A DNA stretch of 60,000 bases from NCBI GenBank assembly GCA_949358305.1, contig OX442314.1, forward strand, positions 27,019,118-27,079,117. The letters run 5' to 3'. This DNA is from Strigamia acuminata (lineage: Eukaryota; Arthropoda; Chilopoda; Geophilomorpha; Linotaeniidae). Of the stretch, positions 1 through 12,145 are shown in pieces. The translations under genes and the position numbers were made by a program. A model generated the notes under the pieces. The model was not told the origin of the DNA. It worked only from the letters and a program-made list of their open reading frames with translations, and did no database searches. Within the stretch, counting starts at the first letter, position 1. Every line of letters starts with the position of its first letter.

Positions 1-1
1 A

Positions 2-253
2 TTTATTGACCAGATTGAAATCGACAGATGCAGTGAACGAATTCAATGGTTACAGCTACTAATTTATTTACTTTTTAGTTTAATGTTTTTTCCCGTTCTT
101 ATGATTGTTAGCATCATGTTCGTGTTACCATTTCAAACTTACCTTGTAACCACTTTCTTTGAGGTCTTAATCTATTCATTTACATCGGGGAAAACCACAG
201 GAAACCCAATTGAAAGTCGATCGCAGATATTCTTGCCGTATGAACATTCATAA
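2..253 (+). other. Open hydrophobic stretch running in from the window edge (uncertain)
   Basis: Frame 2 of the plus strand is open from the window start to a TAA at 251-253. It encodes about 83 residues with a long hydrophobic centre that could be one or two membrane segments, then a polar tail. It could be the last exon of a gene that starts outside the window and converges on the channel gene. It could also be chance: there is no recognised motif, no visible acceptor and no polyadenylation signal close behind the stop. Confidence 0.15.
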
Positions 254-417
254 AGTCATTTAAACTTGTGTATACATTTTAAACTAGTCTAAATATAGTA
301 TTTTACACGTTAAAATTTACATTTAGACTGGTTTTAAAAGTATAAACAAATTTAAATGAATGTATACAGGTAAAAACAAATAAATCTTTTAGTCTGGTTA
401 AAAATACGAACATATTT

Positions 418-423
418 TTTATT
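418..423 (-). promoter_or_regulatory. Polyadenylation signal AATAAA of the Cys-loop receptor gene
   Basis: AATAAA on the minus strand lies about 90 nt after the receptor stop codon (514-516), the right place for the 3' end of that transcript. Confidence 0.5.
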
Positions 424-513
424 ATGTTTGCTAACGAGTGCAACGAGTACATATCTAGCACTCGGTTTCACAGTCTTTGGGTTGAATACAAAAATAGAAA
501 AACAAGCTGAAAA

Positions 514-3500
514 TCAAAGGGCGTAGTGAAGCCAAAAGTAGAAATTAAATATTATAAATAAGACGGGGAAAATGATTTTAGCCACCCCGTCTACTATGCA
601 CGGCGACACAGCATCCCAATGTTTAAAAGCAGATATTACTTTGAATGGACTTCTGTGTATTGAAAAGACCTAAACACAAATCAAAATAATTAGTAATATT
701 TCCAGCAAAAAAAGAAATTAATTTACTTTTCCAAAATTATTGGACTGCAATGGCTCTGATGTTGGCTTTGAATTTGGTCGTTTGTAGTAATTAAATGCAA
801 TGGCATATTCAACTAGAGATGCAAATACCATAAAAATACAAACAAACATCCAAATATCTAGTGCCTTTAATGTGCTGATTGCTGGCAGATTTTTTTGAGC
901 AGAATTGAAAGTTGTTGCCAGAGTTAAAAGCGAAGTTAGGCCCAAAGCTACACGTGCAGCCGCCATTTCAACATCCAACCAAAATGATATCCAGGACAGG
1001 ATCACTATTAGCAAGCTGGGTACAAATATCAGAAGCACTTGTTGCATCGGTCTTCGACGAAAGACGTATTCATAACTGAAGCATGTGAAGTTACCTACGC
1101 AAACAAAACTGTGTATAAATATTTTATTCACCTTATAATTAAATTTTAATAACAATTTGCTTGTATGTAAGTCCAGGGCCGGACTGGGAACAAATTTACT
1201 ACCGGGAAATCTGGATAGGTCGGGCCACGGGAACAAACTTATACTGGGATATCCGGAAACAACGAAAGGAAAAATAATTTGCATCGTCACGGGCCATCGG
1301 GAAATTTCCGGTATCCCGCCGGGCCTTCCAGCACTGTGTATGTCCCAGGTCCCAGCTTCACAGTGTCGATACAGGGTGGCGTATAGGGCAGGGGTCGGCA
1401 ACCTGCAACTCGTGAGCCACATGCGGCTCTTTCGATGTCAAGATACCTATATACCTAATCCTAATACTAATCCTAAATTGTAACTTTTGGCTCCTCCGTC
1501 TCAAAAGGTTGCCGCCCCCTGGTATAGGGAATCGAATCCCGGACCATTTTTACAGAACCGGGACTGAGATATGTGTGAAAATAGTTTTTCAAACATCTTT
1601 TAGCCCATATCTCTGCAAATGTGCCAGATATGCAAATTCAGACCCCGGAAATCGTTTTTTTAGTTCATTTTGCATCGATTCAGCATGGTTCCAACACTTT
1701 ATCTTTTTGGCAGTTACAACAAAGGGTATTTGCTTACTGTTTTTCTGTTCGGTTAGGCAAATTTTTGGTAGGACATCTAACTTGAGCAGTTGGTATTCAG
1801 ATGGCATAAAGAAATGATTTGTGTCTATGCTGCGATAGCGTTTGCGTTCTTCTTCAATAGTTAGATCAATCAAACCGTGCCAAATGACTATGGAAAGAGA
1901 GATAATCTTAATGAAAGGTCAAACAGGAAGAGATGTTCCAATTGTTGTTTAAATACTCACTCAATTGCACACCCATTTCACAGATCTGCACATCAAATGG
2001 ATAACGAGTTAAATCAAAAACACAATTAAAGTGAAATGTTCTTCTGTAAAAAAAAATCAAAAAAAGTAAATATACTGTATAATCTGAATATACTCAAGTT
2101 AACTCTAAGATTATCCTTTCTTTCATTGGCCGAGCCTCATTACTCCTAACTTTAGACTGTATAGTATACTATTACCAGGAGAAGTACCGTATATCTGTAA
2201 ATAGCGCACCCGTGCGCTATAAGAAAAAAAAGTTTTTAACTCGCGCGCTATTAGAGGCCCGCGCTTTATTTCCAAAATGAAAAATGAAAAAATAACGCAC
2301 ATATAAAATGGCCCAAAACAGTTATATCTGGGTGTAAACAAAGCCTAAAACAGTGATATCTGGGTACAAAATGGCCTAAAATTGTGTTATCTGGGTATAA
2401 AATGGCCTAAAACACATGTATAAAAAGGCTTAAAACAATGATTTCAGTGTGTAACAACAATTGTGGTACGTTTCGGAAACGTAACAATTAGCCCCGCGCG
2501 CTAAACAAGGCCCGCGCCTTATTTGCAAAAAAAAGTTCGGCCCCGCGTGTTAAATAAGGTCCGCGGGCTATTACAGGCCTGCGTACAAATCGCAGATATA
2601 CGGTAGTTTTTATTTTATTTATTTCTGTGGTTATTATGATCCTTTAAATTGATATACCGTATTTTACCGATTAAGAGTCGCCCTCGAATTGTAGCCTTTC
2701 TCGAATATTAGCCACGGCTGAGACACCAGCAAGAATATTGTATTTTTGCAAAAGTACATTATTGTTTTCGTATTTAACCTCTCACGAACGATGAACGTAC
2801 GCTATGTTTGTGACGTTCAGCCTTTGTATTTTACATTAAACAAATTAAACAAATGTAACAAACGAAAAGCCGAAATTGTATTTGCTGACAAAAATGGCAG
2901 TTTTGAATAAGAGCCACAGCTCTTAATCGATAAAATACGGTAAATTTAATTGTATTTTATTATAAAATGTTATTTCCATTTATGAAATAAAGTTGTATGC
3001 ACTTTTTAATTCATGTTTGTTCTGTTTTTTGGTTGCTTTGTTAGGAAAGCAAACAATTTCCTAACAATAGGTAATCAATTACAATGTCTGTACATTGTAA
3101 TGCAATTCTGGTGTTTGGGTCTATTTTTTGGATCACTACGCCAGTAAAATGGCTCGGCCAATGGGAGAAAGGATAATCTTGGAGTTAACTCGAGTATAGT
3201 GTATTTTATTTTGTTCAATAGGAAAATGCTCAAAATATCCTTTTAGAAGAGGCAAATTTATTGTGAGTTACTATTCAAACCACATGGAAAAATCCCTTTT
3301 ATGTGGCAGTAAATTGATATATTAGTAATAAATAAAACCAATAAAAATTGGAGTTATCAAAACCTACTCGAGTGGCACTTGTAAAGTAAATTTTAACACT
3401 TAAAGATGTGAGCCTGAAACTTACAGGTAAAAGAAATAACCTTATTTTACATTTAAAAAAAAACAGAAAAGTGGATATTTTGATCCTTCCGAATGATATT

Positions 3501-4165
3501 GTTTATTGTAAATATTGTAACTGCACATACCTATACAACACCCAAACTTTCTTTTGATTGACTTGAAACTTTTGTTGGTCAGGATCGATGAGAATCTCTC
3601 TACATCCCTTACAATTGGTAAACTCTAAAAAAGGGTGCCACAACCTTGTTGCTACTTCTTTTGGTAAAATGTGCAAAGCTTCATTTGGTATAACCAGTTG
3701 GTCATCAAACCAGTGGGTTTTAATCGAGATGTCAACACTAAACTCCTAGCAAAAGGAATTTTTTTGGTATTAGATACCGTAAGGAAGATACCGTAAGATA
3801 CCGCAAGTTGCAATTTTACCATGTCTTTTGCTGAAAGACTTTGCACTCCATGTGGAATAAGGGTCCAGTTTAGTTTCACTGCAGCTGAAATAAAAAGTTG
3901 TGTTGGTACTTAATTCATTTCAAGATTGAATGCGTCCAATGTCTTATGTCTTACCACAGTTGTATGATCGATTTGCTGAATAATTGTTTGGAACAAGGTT
4001 TTTTATGAATTGATCACTAAAAATGTACACATTGCAATATTAAAGATAGAATCCAATGATTAAAAAAAGAGTTTACCTATTTATAGAATAGACATGTCTT
4101 AGATGAAATATTAGTATGTCTGATAGAAATAAGAAAGCAAAGCAATGTGCTTTTAAGTTTTGCAT
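514..4165 (-). CDS. Glycine/GluCl-type Cys-loop ligand-gated anion channel subunit, eight exons
   Basis: A pentameric ligand-gated channel subunit of the plasma membrane. Exons on the minus strand: 4165-4077 (ATG, signal peptide), 4016-3955, 3884-3820, 3745-3531, 2043-1961, 1887-1738, 1094-727, 669-514. All junctions are GT-AG, the phases fit and the total is 1188 nt (395 aa plus stop). Visible: the extracellular domain with LWHP; the Cys-loop CVFDLTRYPFDVQIC with the standard 13 residues between cysteines; a second cysteine pair with 10 residues between, as in glycine receptors and GluCl; M1 with PSLLIVILSWISFWLD; M2 after AAARVALG; M3 with ALDIWMFVCIF; and M4 with FPVLFIIFNFYFWLHY just before the stop. 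The AAR at the inner end of M2 predicts anion selectivity. The M3-M4 loop is short (about 42 residues). Most introns are 57-74 nt; the two long ones hold transposons. The ligand cannot be told from sequence. Confidence 0.9.
1389..1521. mobile_element. Short hAT-type non-autonomous element in a receptor intron
   Basis: Begins CAGGGGTCGGCAACCTGC and ends with the near-inverse ...AGGTTGCCGCCCCCTG. It is flanked by a perfect 8-bp duplication GTATAGGG (1381-1388 and 1522-1529), as hAT transposases make. At 133 bp it is a deletion derivative of the family also found at 5475-5883 and 15066-15454. It lies in the intron 1095-1737. Confidence 0.9.
2091..3196. mobile_element. Non-autonomous DNA transposon with TACTC termini (1.1 kb)
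   Basis: Starts TACTCAAGTTAACTCTAAGA and ends with the inverse ...GAGTTAACTCGAGTA, flanked by TA (2089-2090, 3197-3198). Both arms carry an inverted block around GGCTCGGCCAATGGGAG, shared with the elements at 6736-7711 and 24262-24600. No transposase ORF is present. The TA target suggests Tc1/mariner-type mobilisation. It lies in the 1.49-kb intron 2044-3530 of the receptor gene. Confidence 0.8.
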
Positions 4166-4680
4166 TGCTGTGTGAGTTACAAGTATATCTAAATTAAGCA
4201 ATTGATGACTACCTAAGTACAGTTAAGTAATTAATTTTTTTATTAGCAATAAAAAGACAATAAGCGTGAATCATGATTTCATGATGCACGCAATTGAGTA
4301 ATTACTGTAGTTTTCAGTATAGAAATTAAATTAACAATGGTGTAAGTTTAAACATAAATACTTTTCTCAGAATTAAAATTATATTAAAAATGTAATGTTT
4401 CTGTTTAAAAGGTGAATAATTGAGTTAATAAACACGTGGCGACATTTCAAAAGAGAAATTATTTCTTTTCTCAGAAATTAAGTTTTGAAGCAATTTTATA
4501 AAGGAAGTGTCTATTGACAGGGGGAAATACTTTGGTTCAAGGTGCCTGATGATAGATAATTCGGGGAACATTAGAAGGGTTTGGGTCCCAGAATTTTTTT
4601 CCGGTCTGTGCCATAGTGGTCAAACGTCTAAACTAAATTGGTTCCTTTGGGAACCGCTAGTTTCCACAAAGTCTTTCATT
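4166..4680. other. Spacer between receptor gene start and first P450 end
   Basis: AT-rich. Its first part should carry the receptor promoter (minus strand, head at 4165), but no clear core element was seen. From about 4500 the sequence (around GTGTCTATTGACAGGGG) matches the segment starting near 12145, so 4500 marks the outer edge of the tandem P450 duplication. Confidence 0.5.
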
Positions 4681-7600
4681 TTAGCGCTTTGTTGCAGAAA
4701 TTTTTTGATGAACGGGCTGTACGACACTTCCATATTGACATTCAGTTGTTATTATCTGTTCGGAAGTAAATGAAAATTGTTGGAATAGAGTGGTAAAATA
4801 AAGAAATAGTTGCATTCGGGCCAGTGCTTCTCCAATACATTGCCTTTTACCTGTATGAAAAAAAAAACATTGCTCAGTAATAATACAACTGAGATTTTAA
4901 GTTATATTTGTTTACCGATGGAAAAAGGAATCAACTCCTCCACGTGTTTAACTTTGTTTTCCTCACTAAGAAAGCGTTCTGGTTTGAAATGTTCGGGTTC
5001 TGGAAACAACTTTGGATTGTTATGAACTGACCATACATTGGCAACTATGGTTGTCTTCTTTGGAACAAAATAACCAGCTAGAGTTGCATCTTCACTTGAA
5101 CTAGAAATTAATATAGAATTCATTAGCAACATCTACTAAAAATTCAGAGGGGACAGTAATAACTGTGCCGCAACATAGAACTACTGTACGTGGGGTGGGC
5201 GTTATTCATTATGTTTTTATTGTCATTTCAATTTCGACTTGTAATTAACTGTCACCAATTGGGACTGGCAAGAGCATAGGCAGGGAGTGTTGTTATTTTG
5301 AGTCACCTTGATCCGATATGCCTCGGGGCCAAGATAATTCTCGATAATTTCACCGCTAGGTGGAGTTACGTAGGCTACCTTCGACCTGTGTCCACTGTCT
5401 GATTCACCCATGCCGGGCAAGCGTCGAGGCAGAGCGTAGAATAAAAGTTTTCACCATTCTACATCAACCTAACTCAGGGGTCGGCAACCTGCGGCTCTTT
5501 CGATCTCAAGATATGGCTCTCTCAAGTTGTGAGCCAGATTTAACCAAACTTTCAAAAGGCATGCAAGGCCAATGCTCCCATTGATGTAACTATTGTAACT
5601 ATCTATTATTCAATAATTATAGTTATATTATTTGATTACTAATTTTATTATTCTAGCTAAAACACTTAATATATTTTGTGCGAAACATTTTTATGTTTTT
5701 ATATGAATAAATATTATTTCATATGTAAAGCTATTTATTTTAGATCAAAAATTAAATTTATATACCTAATCCTAATCAAATACCATAATATTGAAACAAA
5801 AATGTTAGTGGCTCTTTAACAACTGGGAAATTTTGTAAATTGTAACTTTTGGCTCTTCCGTCTCAAAAGGTTGCCGACCCCTGACCTAACTCGTTCTTCT
5901 CCGTCGCGGTTAGCCAACAGCGGGTTATTTCAGCACCATCTCTTTATGAGAATTGTATTCCATCGCGGCATTGTAAATTTCCAACAATTCGAATTGGCGC
6001 TGGTCACCATTACTGTTTAGAAGATTGTCCTGTTAGACGTTGTTTTACGTCAAAAATATTTTTTATCAGAGACGACGAGAGGGGCCCGTGTCTGACTATG
6101 TTGAATAATTAATATTGTTCAAGTCCAACATGGTTTAACTAGCCATTTGTTTAGTTATATTGTCTGTATTATTGCAACAACAGGTGGTGTCTAAATAACG
6201 TTTGTTTTGAACAACTCAGATTCAGAAAAAATTTTGAATTTAAAGGATGGTGCCAGTGTTTCTATGATGTTTAATCTACTATACTTACGTGTGAGGAACA
6301 AGCAAAGGTACGAGCGAGACCATCCTGCTTATTTCCAGTAAAGTCGCTTCTGTATATGGCATTAACTTTTGGTCTGACATTGATGGTTGTCTATCTTTTC
6401 CAATCACTTCGTCAATTTCCATTTGCACTTTTGCTTGTACGTGAGGGTATTTTACCATATACAAAAGTAGGAATTCCAAAGTCGTGCTTGTAGTGTCGCT
6501 TCCAGCAATAAACAATTCGCTCAATATTTTTGCCAGTTTCTTTTCTAGGAATGATAATAGAAAAATAATAAAACAGTTGGTTGCTTACAGTTAGTTTCAA
6601 TTTTAAAAAATTCTGAAATTCTCATATTCTCAAAAACTTCTCAAATTTGGATGAAAATTTAACTAAAAATTCCCAAATTTGGTGGTAATTCAACTAAAAA
6701 TTCTCAAATTTTATTTAAAATTTATAAAATAATTATACTCTTTCCACACTCAAGAGGAGCCCTGGAATCTTGGCTCCCATTGGTCGAGCCATTTCACTTG
6801 TGTAGTGATACATAAAAGACCCAAAACACCAGAATGGCAGAGTTTACAAATGACGTCATACCATTTGAAAACGAGGCTAAGGGGTATAAACAAACCCAAA
6901 CAGCATAGAATTCACGATAAAATGTATATAAAATCTGATTATTACTGTGACAAATTTTATTTTAAAGATGTATTACACATTTTTAAACATTTTGTGTGTT
7001 TATTCACATAGTTTTACTTCTTTTTAATCAATTTCCATATTGTTTCAATGGTTATATTTTTTCGACCCGTGTTGAATTGTTTTTTCATGTTTTGAAAGAT
7101 CTTTCACTCAATTTCACCCGTTTTGAATAATGTTCCTCAAATTATCATTCGTTTCATTTGTTTTTTGTACATTTTAAATGTTTTGGTGGTGACTGGTGAT
7201 CCATAATACGTGCGACATTCGTAAATGCGACAACACCAGCCTCGGTTGGACATGTAACCGTTATTCATATGCGCGACATCGTGTGTATGAATCTCGCAGG
7301 CAGCTGACGATTCGGATTAACCAAAAATAGCCTAAATTAATCGGCAGCTGTCAGTTGTCAGCCGTCGACAGTCGCGGCCGTCAGTCGACAGTCGTCAGTC
7401 AACCGTCACCTGTCGAATGTCGCGGCCGTCAGCCGTCGGCTTTCGACCGTCAGCCAGCTGTCGAATGTCGCGAATGTCGACCGTTGCGGCTGACGATTGA
7501 CAGTCGACGGCTGCGACATTCGACGGCTGACTGTCGACTGTTGTGTACGTCGGACGACGACTGCCGATTTCAAATGGGTGCAAATGACGTCATTATGTAA

Positions 7601-10600
7601 ACTCTGCCATTCTGGTGTTTTGGGTCTTCTTTTATGTATCACTACACAAGTGAAATGGCTCGGCCAATGGGAGCCAAGATTCCAGGGCTCCTCTTGAGTG
7701 TGGAAAGAGTATAGTCAAAATATTCCTTTTTAAATTTTGTGTCGTGGTGCCTTTTTATGTGCTTGCTCTTAATTGAAAGTTGTGACGGGTTATAACGGAA
7801 TCGGAGGGTTTAATAATGAAATGAACAACATTTTTTAGGGTCATTTGTAAATGTACGAGTGTTTACCATTAAAAATGGCGGTATTTGTATTCGGTTTCTC
7901 AGTTTCAGTTCTCCAAACATCAATAAAACTTTGTTGATTGTTTATGCCTTTGTGAATTTTGTCGTATTTTTTAACTTCGTCTAGGATCTTTCTGTACAGC
8001 AAAGCTCCTTTAACTCTGCAAAAATAAATGAAAAATGTCTTTAAAGTGCACTTAAGTTTAATGGCGTTCGGTACTGACGTCGGTTTTGTGATTCCAAGAA
8101 CCTTGACTATCCAGTCTGGCAGAAATTGCGACCATTGGTCTATTCCTATCGAATTTATAAATTCGTCGGATAACTTTAAGAGTTGTTGAAAATCTTGATC
8201 CTCGTAGTCCATTCTTTCTCCATACATGATTGTGCAAATTATATTAGTAATGCTTGTTCTAAGCATTTCTCGGAAGTAAGATGGTTTTCCGTCCAAGGTT
8301 TTAATATTGCTTATTAAAAACTGTATTTCATCCTAATGGATGTAAAGAACTGTTGCAATTAATAAGATAATAAACTGGGCTTTTGAATACTTGAATACTT
8401 GAATTTTTGGTTCCAAACTTGCTTTACCCATTCCAAAGTTGCGCAGTGCAGTTAATGAGAAGCGTCGTAATGCTTGTCGAATTGCACCGCCACTTCCAAG
8501 CATACCTAAAAAAAATTTAAAACACTAGCAAAAATCACTAGTAAAAATCGTAGCAGGCGAATTCATAGTGATTTTGTGTAAACAACATTTTTAAACTGCT
8601 GTATCTAGGATTTGTTCTGAACTGACTTCAAACAATGGTGGTGGATTTAGTCTGTTTTAATTGCAGTGAGCATGCGCACAACATTTAAACAACAAAAGAT
8701 ATTTAAATAAATGTTATTACACATGCGTCTATGAATGCGCTCAGTAAAAAATTAAATCACGAGTTGCATTCGAAAGCGTACTACCGGTATTATTCATTTC
8801 GATTTAATACATACCTTCTTGCGAATCAAATGTCATTAGAACAGAAAAGTTGTGAGGTCTTTCTGTATAGTTGTCACTTAGTTGAAACATTTCTTTGATT
8901 AGTTTAAATGACGATACAACAACAACACGTTCACTTGCAATATAGATTCTGAAAACAGGTTATTTTTAACATGTAGTGCATAGTGTAAGAAGGGATAGTG
9001 GTCTCACTCCGTCAGTTCCCTGATTCGCCACGGTGGCGCTGCTTTACACAGACAGACTACAACAGCATAGAAATGCATGTTGAAATAGGTCAAAACCACT
9101 CATTTTGATTGTTTTAGGCATCAGAAATAAAAATAATTATTACACACATATTTTAGACGACCAAACATTAATTTGGTAAAAAAGATGAATAAAATTAATT
9201 TAAAAACAATTTTTTTTAATTATTTTTTTATTTTTTATTATTTTATTATTTTTATTTTTTTATTTTTAAATTATTTTTTAAATTATTTTTACTTCTGATG
9301 CTTAAAACAATCAAAATGAGTGGTTTTGACCTAGTTCAGCATGCATTTTTATGCTGTTGTAGTTTGTCTGTGTAAAGCAGCGCCACTGTGGCGAATCAGG
9401 GAACTGACGGAGTGAGACCACTATCCCTTCTTACACTATGATGTAGTGTATCAGAGCTCTGACAATCCAAAATGTAACAATGCAAAGTCGCCAAAGGTTT
9501 TCCTTTAGCAACTAAGTTATACAGGGTGTTCTAAAAGTATTGTTCCCTCCTATCCTGAGCAATTGCATCTAAGCCAACTTTGATGAAGCGACCGTATAGG
9601 AAGTTGGGTGAGAGTAATCCAATGACATCATCAAATTTGACCTCGAAGGTCATTTTCAAGGTCATTTACTTGCTAACTTCTAAACCAATCAGGTTAGAAC
9701 AAAAAAGTCAATTACAAAGTTGTAGAGCACCGTCAAATTAGTACTATCCAACTTATCTTAGTCATCTTAAGTTAAATGTTTTCTTTTTAAAAAGGAGACA
9801 AATCAGAAAAAAAAATCACTAAAGTAAAATTTTTTATTCTTGCGATAAAATAATTATTGAGGCATTAAAAAAAGGCAGTGGTTTTTCTTGTTTACTTGCA
9901 TAATAATGCACATTTGAACACGTTTATTTCAGTAATTCAGTATTTTTGGAGTAGAAATTTACGTTTTGTCACAATGGCTGGCTTTATTTTAGCTGATTTG
10001 TCTCCTTTTTAAAAAGTAAACATTTAACTTAAGATGACTAAGATAAGTTGGATAGTACTAATTTGATGCTGCTCTACAACTTTGTAATTGGAAATTTTGC
10101 TGTATCTTGAACGGTTTAAAAGTTAGCTAGTGAATGACCTTGAAAATGACCTTCAAAGTCAAATTTGATGACGTCATTGGATTGCTCTTACCCAACTTCC
10201 TATACGGTCGCTTCATCAAAGTTGGCCTAGATGCAATTGCTCAGGAAATATTTGGAAGGAACAATACTTTTAGAACACCCTGTATAATAAAAAAAATAGT
10301 TAACTCACAAAAATACTTTCCCAAAAGTTAGGGAGGGCTGAGTTCAAAGCAGCTCAGCCCTATACAAATTTACCAAACTTTAATCCTCTCTGTCTTAAAA
10401 ATCTCTTAAGAGTCCTTTACGCATCCTTGTGAGCAAGCTCACAACCATCTGTAATGCAGGGCAATGTATACGATTATACATTTCAAAGCAGTTCCATGTA
10501 GGATAACGAATCTACAATAGGATTTCAGTTCTAGGTTGGACAATTGTAACGTGCCTGGCCACTGGAGACCCAACAAACTGTTTAATGTTGAAACATAATA

Positions 10601-11974
10601 TTTTTTCTTTACTAGGTGCATTCAAAAAGTCTAAAACATATGCAAAACTCGTTTCGCGTTTGAACGTGACGTCATTCCCATTGCATAACATGGGAATGAC
10701 GTCACGTGCAAACACGAAACGAGTTTTGCATACGTTTTAGACTTTTTGAATGCACCTACGGAAAATGATAATAGAGAGTTTGCTAGATGTATTTTCCTCT
10801 TATTTTGCTCCACGATACATTACCGTACGTTAGTGCCATATCGTTAAGCAAAAAGCTTTTAGTGTATCGTTTTCAATACTAAAATAAAATATAGCACAGC
10901 CAATCAGAATTGAGAACACTATATTGTTAGCTCCGCCCATTGCAAATGGCGATTATTTTGTTGCAGAAACAAACGTATTCGAATCACGATGGATTGTGCA
11001 CTTTGACGATCGAAGAGACGTTTTCCGAGGTCGAATTTTAAGCAGAAACTTGAGTCAGGATTCGCCAAAGTAGGATCTGCTTTTAAATTTGAATGCGGAT
11101 CACCGGACACCCATTGCCTAGATAAAAACGAATTTGACAGCCATAGTGTAGTGATAAGGGAAAAATGCAGCCCGCAAAAACATAATTTATCATTTTTCCC
11201 TTACACTATTTTTATACCGTATAGTCTTTAACTGTAAGGGAAAAATGCATACCGCAAACTTTCTATTGGCTGCATTTGAAAGCTGGAATTTCAAGAGTAA
11301 TGTACTCTGTGCAGCCCGGACATAGGAAGGGTCCCAGAAAGTTGTCCGGATGAACAGGCAGTTCGGATGGGAAGGTGAGGGAATTTAACATTGCTCTCGC
11401 AGCTGTCCGGACGAGCTCTGGTTGATCCGTACAGAGTGCACTGTAATCACGTTTGATCAATTTTCTTGGTTATCCTTTTAGTTCTTTTCCTTCTAAAGGA
11501 TGTTATCAAAAATTATATTTAACAACTGCAGCTGAAAATGATTTTTGTATCTATCTCTAGGTGCATTCTGTCTACAAGTGTAAAAAGCAAGCTCAGCAGA
11601 ATTTATAATAATTTAGATTCACAAGTCCAAAGTTTGGCCGTGTATGAGTTTTTGTGCTTTTATCATTGGTATCTTGTGACTGCTGATAATAGCCTATATC
11701 AAGATGAAATTTAGAATCTCGCCTGGGTGCTGGTATTAAATTAAATTAAATTTAGTTTAGAAGGTTATACTTACGTGAGAATTTCTCCGTATTTCTCTTT
11801 AAGTTTGGTTAGCACAAGATGAGGTTTTTTACCAAGAAATGGCAAATATCCCAAGATTGGTATTCCTTTAGGTCCAGGTGGCAAATTTTTTGGAGATTTC
11901 ATGTATTTTAAAGTTAGCCATAAGACAATTGCGGCGATAGCAAATACGAACAGTGGAAAATCATTAGGAATCAT
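4681..11974 (-). CDS. Cytochrome P450, CYP2-like, copy A
   Basis: A haem-thiolate monooxygenase, microsomal by its N-terminal anchor. Exons: 11974-11775 (ATG, hydrophobic anchor, LPPGPKG hinge), 8948-8815, 8505-8399, 8332-8079, 8015-7867, 6544-6289, 5100-4916, 4850-4681 (TAA). All junctions are GT-AG and the phases agree. The product is 484 aa, in the usual family range. Seen in order: helix C region with [16 protein letters not shown]; helix I AGSDTTST; helix K ExxR (EISR); FKPERF; and the haem loop FSIGKRQCIG split by a 65-nt intron, with the axial Cys present. The 63-nt intron 8016-8078 has no stop and keeps frame, so unspliced translation would read through; removing it restores the normal spacing between helices F/G and FID. 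I chose ATG 11974 because the earlier in-frame codon at 12019 is GTG. The substrate is unknown. Confidence 0.92.
5475..5883. mobile_element. hAT-type non-autonomous element (409 bp)
   Basis: CAGGGGTCGGCAACCTGCGG at one end and the inverse ...CAAAAGGTTGCCGACCCCTG at the other, with a perfect 8-bp duplication ACCTAACT on both sides (5467-5474, 5884-5891). No transposase is encoded. It lies in intron 5101-6288 of P450 copy A. The equivalent intron of copy B carries the same insertion (15066-15454), so it predates the gene duplication. Confidence 0.92.
6610..6730. repeat. Degenerate AT-rich tandem repeat in P450 A intron
   Basis: Repeated AAATTCTCAAATTTGGTGG / AATTCAACTAAAAATTC-type units of about 30-35 nt. 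The same array, with one more unit, is in the matching intron of copy B (about 16770-16960), so it was inherited through the duplication. Confidence 0.6.
6736..7711. mobile_element. TACTC-family palindromic element with a GTCGAC-rich core (976 bp)
   Basis: Terminal inverted repeats start TACTCTTTCCACACTCAAGA and continue well over 100 bp, including the shared GGCTCGGCCAATGGGAG block. TA is duplicated at each edge (6734-6735, 7712-7713). The core at about 7340-7560 is a degenerate array of CGTCGACTGTCGxx-type units. The matching site in copy B (near 16967) is empty, so the insertion followed the P450 duplication. Short ORFs inside are by-products of the palindrome. Confidence 0.85.
8979..9440. 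mobile_element. Palindromic MITE with 8-bp target duplication
   Basis: Arms of at least 130 bp start CATAGTGTAAGAAGGGATAG and end in the exact inverse. They are flanked by a perfect 8-bp duplication ATGTAGTG (8971-8978 and 9441-9448), which points to a hAT-type transposase. The core is a low-complexity TTTTTATTATT stretch. It lies in intron 1 of P450 A and is absent from copy B. Confidence 0.88.
9532..10282. mobile_element. Mariner-type palindromic MITE (751 bp)
   Basis: Arms of nearly 300 bp begin CAGGGTGTTCTAAAAGTATT and end in the inverse, flanked by TA (9530-9531, 10283-10284). TACAGGGTGT termini plus a TA target are typical of mariner-related elements. The arms differ at a number of positions, so it is not the youngest insertion. 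It is in intron 1 of P450 A and absent from copy B. Confidence 0.85.
10614..10757. mobile_element. Small palindromic MITE with AGGTGCATTC ends
   Basis: A 144-bp, almost perfect inverted repeat starting AGGTGCATTCAAAAAGTCTA, with a short loop around the GACGTCATTCCCA arms. Its ends resemble those of 15795-16437 (AGGTGCGTTC). The flanks ACT/ACG suggest a 3-bp target duplication with one change, as for PIF/Harbinger-type elements. Family assignment is tentative. Confidence 0.7.
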
Positions 11975-12145
11975 GTTTTTTTTCCCAGAACTTTTCAATG
12001 CTGTAAATGATAACTGCACAAATTGTTTCTGTATATGGTAACAGTAAGGACTGCAGATAATTTTACGAGATTGAAGTTACATAGAAACTGATATCAATTT
12101 AAATCTGACAACGACGGTATTCGTAAGGTAACATACAGCTTTTAC

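Noticed and set aside
718-1422. Reading the 234-codon minus frame as one exon of the receptor
   Set aside because: Only 1094-727 fits the channel family; upstream codons come from an intron with repeats, and a clear acceptor lies at 1096-1095.
7355-7642. Overlapping frames on both strands rich in Arg, Ser and Cys
   Set aside because: Produced by the self-complementary GTCGAC repeat core of a MITE.
4681-8332. Treating the P450 exons as broken pseudogene pieces
   Set aside because: All junctions have GT-AG sites with matching phase and the catalytic motifs are intact in both copies.
10134-10331. Plus-strand frame with an apparent protein-like sequence
   Set aside because: It lies in the arm of a palindromic mariner-type MITE; the other arm gives a mirrored frame, and no start context or homology is seen.
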